This document shows, one piece after another, positions 1 through 7,902 of a stretch of DNA of 64,000 nt (its first letter is position 1; each line of letters begins with the position of its first letter). The DNA comes from Chondrus crispus. Its lineage: Eukaryota > Rhodophyta > Florideophyceae > Gigartinales > Gigartinaceae. The stretch lies in assembly GCF_000350225.1 (NCBI RefSeq), contig NW_005178511.1:192919-256918 (forward strand), given 5' to 3'. The translations under genes were made by a program, and so were the position numbers. Below the pieces are notes generated by a model. It was not told the origin of the DNA. It searched no databases and saw only the letters and a program-made list of their open reading frames with translations.

Positions 1-20
1 GATGAACTATCTTTGGTTGA

Positions 21-1484
21 TTACTTGAGTGATCCTTTTGCACGACGACCCTTACCATGTGATAGGGTTGGGCCACGATTACCTCGACGAACCCTCTTCT
101 TCTTGTGTTCCTGACCGAGACTCTTGCCGTCGCTTCTATCCCGCTTTGCCATTCGGTGCACGACGCGCATATCGTCGAAGTACTGAAACTTGGTCGGATC
201 GCCAGCGGGGCAGCACAAGCGGAGAGAACTGCTCGTGAGCTGCATGGCATACCGCTCAGAACAGTCATATATCAGCGCCGGTTCCGTCCGCGCGTCCAGA
301 CAAATAGCGTGCTGGAAGCGATGGATGTCATTGAGGCGGAGGACGTAGACACCGGCTTCCACACTTGTCGACAGGCGGAGTAGCCAACTGACGTCCGAGC
401 TCCGCCATAACGGGGACCTGGCACTGGACCTGCCATGAATGGTTGACCCAGGCGGCGGAACCACGTGATCCAAGGATACAGTGCCGTGGTAATCAGCTTG
501 AAGGGTCCGTTGGACATGAGTGAAGTGATGAACGCTCGGCGAATAGTTCTTTCGGCGCTCGAACTCGGTGACTCGTTCCGACTCCGCCGCCCAGACGCGG
601 TCGGCAGCGCGCCGGCCAGCGACAAGTGAGATGGCGTTGCAGACGGCAGAACGGAGACAGAGGATGGTGTTGTCTTGAAACGGTACGGGCTGAGACCTGG
701 TGAAATACCTCGACGCCAAGGGAGAGACGTTGCGAGACATGGCGTAGTTAACGCGCTTCTTCTTGCCCCTATTCTGGCTACACCAGTTGTCGATGGCCAG
801 GATTGCGTCCATGCGTGTCGAGGAGTCTCGCTCGAAGGCAGAGTTGAAGCCCCGGCGGGCGTTCTCGTTCTCGGAGGGCACACGATCGAACGTCATCGTG
901 TAGAGCAGGATAAGGTACTTATCCTGGCTCCCCTCCCCGACGGCGTAATAGCACCCCTGGGCTTCGCCGTTGCTACCGTCAGAGCACCAAACCAGCTCGA
1001 CGACCCAATCGGGGTCGTCGCAGCAGAGGTACTCTCTCTCGTCGCCGTGACTCTCGGTGAGCCCGAGCCGGAAGCACCGGTCGGCAGTGAACCAAGCTTT
1101 CCGGGACAGACGAGCCGCAACGAATGCCAGCACATGGGGCCCGAGGAGAAGTCGGGCCCCGGCGGCAGAGACGGCCGCCACGACGGGTGCACGATTACCG
1201 ACCTCTTTGTATCTAATGCGGAAGGATCCATCTCCTACCTGATACCTAACCGCGGATACATCGGAGCGTCCGGCGTGCTCCCAAAGGGTTGAGAGGTGTT
1301 CAGCATTCCTTGAGTCTTCGAAGTCAATGAACGGTCGGTTGACGCGGTGGGACGCCCTTTCACGGACCTCCTCCCCGTTCTCGCGCCACAGGCCCGCCGA
1401 GCGACGGGCCGCCTTGGTGGCGATCGCTCGACGAGGGACCTTCCCGCCAGTGGAAGCCCTCGCCGTCTGCTTGGTCCGAGCCAT
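21..1484 (-). CDS. Histone H3-tail-like N-terminus fused to a papain-like cysteine protease domain (TE-associated)
   Basis: A 487-aa ORF with an ATG start at 1484. Residues 2-31 align to the histone H3 tail without gaps, with 23 of 30 positions identical (begins ARTKQTAR, then STGGK). K4, K14 and K23 are kept; K9 is Ala, K18 is Arg and K27 is Arg. No H3 histone fold follows. Residues about 265-445 look papain-like: Q270 and C276 have the Q-x5-C spacing of the papain oxyanion Gln and nucleophile, with H392 (in FQHAICLDA) and D407 (in LIYDC) as the other triad members, 15 residues apart. The C-terminus is strongly basic (KKKRVRR), a probable nuclear signal. The tail is seen directly; protease activity and mimicry are inference. 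It sits next to an interspersed repeat in a TE-dense block, so it is probably an element-borne gene, but I cannot name the element. It could instead be a chance exon capture of an H3 gene. Confidence 0.75.
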   Translation of the reverse strand: MARTKQTARASTGGKVPRRAIATKAARRSAGLWRENGEEVRERASHRVNRPFIDFEDSRNAEHLSTLWEHAGRSDVSAVRYQVGDGSFRIRYKEVGNRAPVVAAVSAAGARLLLGPHVLAFVAARLSRKAWFTADRCFRLGLTESHGDEREYLCCDDPDWVVELVWCSDGSNGEAQGCYYAVGEGSQDKYLILLYTMTFDRVPSENENARRGFNSAFERDSSTRMDAILAIDNWCSQNRGKKKRVNYAMSRNVSPLASRYFTRSQPVPFQDNTILCLRSAVCNAISLVAGRRAADRVWAAESERVTEFERRKNYSPSVHHFTHVQRTLQADYHGTVSLDHVVPPPGSTIHGRSSARSPLWRSSDVSWLLRLSTSVEAGVYVLRLNDIHRFQHAICLDARTEPALIYDCSERYAMQLTSSSLRLCCPAGDPTKFQYFDDMRVVHRMAKRDRSDGKSLGQEHKKKRVRRGNRGPTLSHGKGRRAKGSLK

Positions 1485-1962
1485 GTCGCACAGAGAGTAC
1501 CGCCCGAAGGACCACAGACCTCTCGTGCGTGGCTCGGAACGCGGCGCGTTTCAACGAAGTCCCGAAACGGGAACAACGAGAAACGGAGGCTCAGGCGACG
1601 CGGAGACCACGCGGCATGAGGCTCAGACGGCGTGGGATGGTTAACGGCCGGAGGCCCGGGAGACGCGGAGACCACGCGACCCGGGGCTACGGTGACGCTG
1701 ACTGCGAAAACCACAAGTTCGGGCGACGCGGAGACCACACCGCCCGAAGTTGAGGCTGAAGTGCTGGAGGCGGCGCGAGAAAGAAACGATGCGAGCGTAG
1801 TCGACGCAAGATGGCGGTGGAGCGGATGAAATAGAAGGTAGCTAGGTTCGGTGGAAGGTGGAGAGACGGTGGCCGGGGGGGCCAGAGCGGTCACGCGAGG
1901 AAGCGGGGCCAGTATATTTACGTGCAACGGCAGCTCCGTGGTCTGCCCTGACGAGGGGGTCA
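1485..1962 (-). promoter_or_regulatory. Upstream region of the H3-tail-like ORF with a thrice-repeated motif
   Basis: No convincing gene is seen. The plus strand carries three copies of a 15-17-bp motif of the form CGCGGAGACCACRC, near 1599, 1667 and 1724. They are spaced about 68 and 57 bp apart in GC-rich sequence directly upstream of the minus-strand ATG. A TATA-like run lies at about 1911-1918. Their position fits a promoter or 5' UTR, but that role is inference. Confidence 0.35.
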
Positions 1963-2234
1963 TGTGAGATATTTTTAGAGAAAAATTCCATTTTACTGTA
2001 GAGGGAGATTTTATTCTGTAGACCGAGATTTTATTTGAATTTTAGAGAAGCGCACGCGTACGGCCCGGCGGAATCCGGGCCGGACGCGTGGACGCTTCTG
2101 GAAGGAATTTCATAGAAATAAAAGAGAGAGGATGACGGGCGCTGCGGGGAGAAAGGGGGGGACGACAGTCGGCCAACCCTCACCACGAACCGCACGCTCC
2201 CCAGAACCGCCTCCCCCATTTTCAACGACAACAG
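1963..2234. repeat. Interspersed repeat, copy 1 (about 258 bp)
   Basis: This starts TGTGAGATATTTTT and matches 46498-46756 with only scattered substitutions, in the same orientation. It contains AT-rich repeats of GAGATTTTATTCTGTAG type followed by a GC-rich half with the inverted repeat GTCCGGCCC/GGGCCGGAC-like stem. The closest match ends near 2220, and weaker similarity reaches the copia LTR at 2235. No TIR, TSD or coding capacity was found, so the class (solo LTR, SINE or element end) is undetermined. Confidence 0.7.
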
Positions 2235-2367
2235 TGCTGAATCGTTAGTGTCCGTCTATGTACCCTTCTCGGTACTGTACCACCCTACTTGGTTGGATCT
2301 CCCCAGCTCACCCTGGGTGCGCGGCGCCGTCGGACTTACAGTGCCTTACATCGCTTAGATTCCAGCA
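2235..2367 (-). repeat. Copia 3' LTR (133 bp)
   Basis: This matches 7287-7419 at all but two positions. In element orientation it starts TGCTGGAATC and ends GATTCAGCA, giving TG...CA ends with near-perfect terminal inverted repeats. At 133 bp it is very short for an LTR. Confidence 0.92.
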
Positions 2368-2500
2368 CCCCTCCTCGGCGGCGCGCATATTAAAATCACT
2401 GTCTCTCTCACAGATCGATTCCCCTCCTCGGGCAAACACTGGCGCGCATGTTAAATCACTCTCTCTCTCAGGAATCGCTTCCCCTCCTCGGGTAGACACT
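2368..2500 (-). repeat. Polypurine tract and two further PPT-like repeats
   Basis: Read on the minus strand, CCGAGGAGGGG directly precedes the 3' LTR at 2368-2378, as a plus-strand primer site should. Two more copies of the same GAGGAGGGG core lie near 2420-2430 and 2480-2490 in units about 60 bp long that also share a GCGCGCATRTTAAA block and a CT-rich run. The arrangement is a diverged tandem triplication of the PPT region. Confidence 0.7.
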
Positions 2501-2865
2501 TCAAAGCTCCTCCTTGAGCTGACCGTCAGATTCAGCACTATGCGGCGCCCCTGTCGCGTCCACTGCGCCTCCCTCGCGCTCACAACGATCACCATGGCAC
2601 CTAACTCGTGCTCGGTGTTCTCGTCACCGTCTGTCCGATTCTCGAGCACAATGAACCGTTTCCTCCTCGCTATATTTCACCGCGTCAATCTGGCACGCAC
2701 GCACGTGGGCCTCTTGTCTTAGTACGAAACCCAAATATGAGCCTGTGGGCCGTGGTACGGAACAGAAATTGGTTTGACATCTAGCGCATGTCTAGGTTGG
2801 TGTCGGTGGAATGGCCGAGGATACGGGCTGTTGATACGTGCTCTTGACTTCTGCTTCTCCTGGTC
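2501..2865. other. Copia 3' non-coding region, no gene seen
   Basis: The stretch between the RNase H stop and the PPT repeats holds no convincing reading frame. It is probably the element's 3' untranslated region. Confidence 0.5.
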
Positions 2866-5800
2866 CTAACTGTTTTGGACAATTTCACCTAACGTCTGCA
2901 TGTTCATTTTAGCATGAAGTTTGTGCAGGACTCTCCATGTAACTGATTTTGTCAGCACGTCGGCAATATTTTCGGAAGACGCAACGTAAATCAAATCGAC
3001 TTGGCCGGTGCGTAGGAGATCCTTAACGTGATGCATCTTTATGTCAATATGTTTGTTTCTTGCCGTCACCTGCTCGTTTCTGGCCAATGCTATGGCCGCT
3101 GTGCTGTCCGACTTAACGAGTGTCGCGGGCATATGTGAATTGGTCTGGTACGGAGTTCTCGTGGCGATTTCTTGTAATAGGCGACGGATCCAAGTGACCT
3201 GTTTTGAACAAGACGACAGCGCAACATATTCAGATTCGGCAGAACTCAGAGCAATGACAGTTTGTCGTTGGCTCTTCCAGAAAATTGGTCCGTCATTGAG
3301 AGTAATTGCATATCCGCTTGTCGAATGTCGAGTATCTTGACATCCACCCCAGTCGGCATCGACATGCGCTTGAAGTGATTGCGGTGTGATGTTGCCGCGT
3401 CGGAAATGTAGACCGAAATCGAGTGTCCCGGCGATGTATCGCAACAATCGCTTTAAGAGTGTCTGATGGCGGGACGTCGGTGCGTGGACGTGGCGTGCAA
3501 GGACGGAGACTGTGAAACAGAGATCCGGTCGTGTGCAAACTGCCAGGTATATAAGTTCCCGATGATTCCTCGGTATTCGGAGTGTTGTGATTGTGAGAGG
3601 ATGTGTTCTCCGTGACGGGCAGTAGTAGTATCAGCGTTGTACGGAAAGGGGGTCCATACTGCATTGCATCGCTCGAGGCCACATTTTGACAATATGTCAC
3701 GTGCATATCGCTGTTGACCGACATGGATTCCGTCTTGGGATTCTGTAATTTCCCATCCGATGACCGTGCTCAACTGTCCGAAAAGTTTGACATCGAATGT
3801 CGCGGAGAGCTTGTACTTTATCCGTTGTAGCAGTGATTTGGAATTGGAAATGAACATCATATCGTCGACGACAACGACAATAATTACGAACTTGTCACCA
3901 GACTGCAGTAAGAACACCGTTCTATCCACGTTTGAGAGTTTGAAGCCCCAAGATAGAAGCGTGGTGCATAACAGTGACCCCCAAATTTCCCCGGCCTGTT
4001 TGAGTCCGTAAATGGACTTGAGTAGGAGACATACCATACCGGGATAAGCTTCTTTTCCTGTGGAGTTTGTAGGCTGCTGCATGATGATCGGGACGTCGAG
4101 GTGGCCGTACAAATATGCGTTTCCGACATCAGCTCCTTCGACAATGAGGCAGTTGCCGGCTGCAAACGCGAGAAGGAGTCTTATCGCTTCATGACTGGCT
4201 ACGGGCGCATACGTGTTAAGTGGTTCGAAGTCGATGTGTGGTTGCTGCTTATCTCCACGGATGCAGCAGCGTGCTTTTGGCAGCAGCTCTAAGCCTTGAG
4301 CGTCAAGTTGCTTCAGCTTGAACACCCACGTAAACGGGACGGGGTGCATGTCCGCGGTACGGTGCACATACCGCCAGGTATGGCGATCGACTAGAGCATG
4401 GTACTCGCGATCAATGGCCTGCCTCCAGTCTGGGAAGGTGATGGCTTCAGCGAACGAGCGTGGAAGGCGTGGGTCAACGCGCAATGAGCGCTTGATGAAT
4501 GTCTTGTGTCCACGGTTGTGGGATCGTTTGGCTAGATTGGTGTATGCGTAGGCGTGAAAGGCTCTCATGAGTACCTCTTCAGCCTGTCCGTCACTGTTGT
4601 TCAAGCTCTCAATCTCACTTTGTCGAGCAAGTCCGTCTAGGAGAGACGCAACACCAGGGAGCTTTTCATGACGATATGGTCGGAAGTCCTGTACTCTAGT
4701 GAACATGATCGACTTGGTCTCAGGAACGTAGATTCGAAAGAAAGTCTCGTCACTTTCCATTCCGACGAAATTTCCATGCATGGAGCGTGCGAGGAAGTTC
4801 TTGTTTGGGACCGTCTCCGAGCGGTATCGAAATGCAAAACCGGGCTGTCCAAAGACAGGGACCTTGTTGAAGTGTATTCTTGTGTGCGGATACCAAAGAA
4901 GAATTGGTATGTCACCTTGAATTCGAGTGGACGGAAGACGGTTGCGGAGCCAATTGGCGTGGTGCATTGCCTCCGCCCAAAGAGAATCCGGCAATTTGGA
5001 TGCAAATAATAGGACTCTCGTGCGTTGCCAGAATTCCTGTAGCCTTTCTGCTGTACCGTTGCTCTGATGCGCATACGGCGGTGATGGCTTGAGTTCGATC
5101 CCGTTCTCCTTACAAAATGTTTGCACTTCGCGGCTCAGATTCTCACCGGCACCATCTAGACGTAACTGACGTAGGGGGAAACCTGTCTGTCGCTCCGATC
5201 TCATCTTGTATTCGGTGAGAAATTTTGGAAGGTCTGACTTCTTCTTTAAGAAGAACACGTCAGATTTTGCGGTGAACGAATCAACAAAGCAGAGAGAGTA
5301 AGTGCTCCCAGCAGTTGTGGGCGTGACCGGACCGGCAATATCGGCGTGCACAAGTTCGAGCGGAGATACAATGGTTGTCTGTGCTCGCCTAACAGGTGCC
5401 CTACGTGCTTTTCCGAGTTGACACGGGACGCAAAGCATATCTTGCAACGTTTTTCGAGGGAAATGTGGTATATCCTTGAAGAGTTGAGCAAGTCCGACGT
5501 ACCGTGAGGGACTGGGGTGTCCCGTGCGGTAATGCCACTCTAATGGTTTGCTTTGAGAAAGAAATGGTGTTGGCTGGAATGAGTTGTGATCAGAAGAGCG
5601 AGCAACCGTCGTACAAATAATGCAGTGGCCTGAGTTGTCCGGTTCCGGCTGTGCGGAGCAGAAAGCAACTTCTCGCTGGTCATTGGAGATGTTCATCTTG
5701 TACAGTCCATGTTGCGATTCGGTCTCGAAAACAACTCTTGGTGTTCCAGCTAAGTTGACACTGCAGTGACTAGTGCCTTCATCTTTGGTGGCGAATAAGA

Positions 5801-7178
5801 CGTCAAATGTCTTAGACAGCACGTGTACAGAGATGATGTTCTCTGCAAAGGTCGGTACATGGTAAGCTTCCACGTACATGCCACCGTGAAGAGACAATAA
5901 GACCTCACCAATTCCAACGATCCTACTTGTTCCAGAAGCAGAGATGACTTCCTCACTGAGACGACGATAGTTTTGAAACCCCTTTTTGGAGTGAAAGAAG
6001 TTATGTCTGGCACCGGAGTCAATGAGAGCATCATTGGTTTTCTTTGGGCTAATGGACGCAACTGAAGTGCGGTATTTGATCCTTGCCATAAACCCCTGAA
6101 AAGAATTCCCATCGTTTGAGCTCGAAGGCGGATGGCGAAGATGATATTGTTGAGCGTTGGCTTGCGGAGGCTGTCCGCCCTGTTGTTGCTGTGGTACGAA
6201 ACCTTGACTACCATTGACTGTATTGTTCCAGGTGTTGCTCATCGAACGGTGACGCTGTTGATAAAAGGAGGGACCAGAAAATCGAGAAGAATGCGAACGA
6301 TTCTGTCCGAACATGCGACGACTTCCACGACCACGGTATCTACGGCCGCGATCTGGTCCGCGAGCACGACCAAGGGAGCTGTTTCTATCCGCACGGTACC
6401 AGCATTCTGAAGCAAAGTGTCCAGATTTTCCACATACGTAGCAGCCGTCGTTTGATTGCCTATATTTTGTGATTCGACCGCCAGGAGGACGATCTTTGCG
6501 GCTCCTGTCTCCATTGGCAATGGCGGTGGTAGCCTTCGTGGATGATTCCAAGCGAGAGCTGGACGCTCTCATGCTCTTGCGACGGGAAATTTCGGCATGC
6601 ATAGCTTGCACAATTCTCTCAAATTCGAGATCCTGGACTTGCGCGATCATTGCAAAGCCGCTAAACGATTCTGGCGAAGTACGAAGCAATTTTGAAGCTT
6701 TGTCCTTATCGGACAATTCTTCGTCATAAGTAGCGAGTTTGCTCAGCAATTCAGTAAATTTGTTGAGGTGTTCATCCCAGCTGGACCCTTCTTTGTAGCG
6801 AAGATCATCCATTTCTTGACGAATATTAAGAATGGCTTGTGTGTTAGAAGCCGTGTAGATCTTCTCAATCTCATTCCAAAGCTCCTCAGCTGTGCGATCG
6901 TCATCGTCGACAATAGTCTGAACTTTTGCAATTGGATAGTCTCCAAGGGAAAGAACGATAATACTTTTGGCGCGGGTCATCATTTCGAACCACTTCTTGC
7001 GGATAGCAGGCGTATTGTTTGCGGGCTCTTGATTGAAGCCAAGAAGTTCAGCATCATGACGTCGAATATAGGCGTAAACTCGACGCTTCCAAAGGATGTA
7101 GTCGTCTGAGTTCTCTAAACGAGGTAGCCTGCCAACTGCATCATTTTCTCGTTCCGTAGGCACTATTAGTATCAGCAC
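2866..7178 (-). pseudogene. Copia gag-pol polyprotein, one frameshift
   Basis: The long frame (7178 to 3453, 1241 codons) carries a copia gag, a CCHC zinc knuckle near residue 246 (CYVCGKSGHFASEC), a protease with DSGA near residue 383, an integrase with HHCC residues and the catalytic D, D and E in HADIAGP, LRLDGAGEN and GTAERL, and a reverse transcriptase with VVVDD. The RNase H domain (AHVDADWGG, ALSSAESEY, ADVLTKS) continues in another frame from about 3560 to 2866. A one-base indel at about 3550-3565, between IIGNL and YLAVCTRPDL, causes the break. The first codon of the open frame is GTG, and no upstream in-frame ATG is seen, so the true start is unclear. Otherwise the coding sequence looks well preserved. 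Confidence 0.93.
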
Positions 7179-7286
7179 AAACCGTCAAGAGCTACAGAGA
7201 GAAGGTAGTTTCAAAAGTAATAGTAGCGGTATCTGCGATGCTACCATGAAAGGAAAGATGGACCTCTCTGTCCCTCCTCTTTATTG

Positions 7287-7419
7287 TGCTGAATCGTTAG
7301 TGTCCGTCTATGTACGCTTCTCGGTACTGTACCACCCTACTTGGTTGGATCTCCCCAGCTCACCCTGGGTGCGCGGCGCCGCCGGACTTACAGTGCCTTA
7401 CATCGCTTAGATTCCAGCA
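7287..7419 (-). repeat. Copia 5' LTR (133 bp)
   Basis: This is the partner of 2235-2367, with two differences in 133 bp, which implies a fairly recent insertion. The untranslated leader 7179-7286 follows in element orientation. I could not match a tRNA primer-binding site with confidence. Confidence 0.92.
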
Positions 7420-7832
7420 CCCTGACGGGCGCCATTGAGCCTCCCAATGACTCGAGACCGTCTTTCTTCGGCCACTTCATGCACCGTGAACCTCAACTAC
7501 TCCTCAATTACCCACACTGTCAGCTTTATGATACTATATGAAGTGAAATGCGACGTAGTGCCCCGTGGTATGAAACCGCTAAACCGCCGCCCCAGCAGGA
7601 CGCTGACAAGTTCGTACGTTGTGACGTTTGGAGCCGCAGCGCGAACATCTAGTGACGCGTGTAGTATTTGATTCGAAACGACTGATGCGTCTACGCTTCC
7701 TCGGACGCCCACGCTTCGGGGGCAGAGCCAACGGAAGCTTCAAATTTGAAGAGTTTGAAGATTCAAATATTGTTGACGTACACGGCAGCTGATAGGGTGA
7801 CAGATCCTGATACTGGAGTATGTACCAGTATA
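7420..7832 (+). repeat. MULE left terminal inverted repeat
   Basis: This is the reverse complement of 9696-10107 with very few mismatches; the inner edge is where the two sides diverge beyond ATACTGGTACA. It contains an antisense copy of the 3' end of the transposase gene, including the AT-hook and zinc-knuckle codons. Confidence 0.88.
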
Positions 7833-7902
7833 AGTTAAATAAGATCAGATGGGTGTGGGGACTTTGCTTTGTTCGTTGTGGCGGAGTTGGTAAGCTACTG
7901 AA

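Larger units (their letters stand above)
2235..7419 (-). mobile_element. Ty1/copia LTR retrotransposon
   Basis: A 5.2-kb element read on the minus strand: 5' LTR at 7287-7419, gag-pol in two frames, a polypurine tract directly before the 3' LTR, and the 3' LTR at 2235-2367. The gene order gag, protease, integrase, RT, RNase H is the copia order. No 5-bp target duplication is seen: AACAG lies left of 2235 and CCCTG right of 7419. The right end abuts the MULE at 7420. The missing TSD suggests later rearrangement. Confidence 0.95.

Noticed and set aside
7497-7712. 71-codon ORF identical to one at 9815-10030
   Set aside because: Both are the same antisense frame within the two MULE TIRs; a by-product of the inverted repeat.
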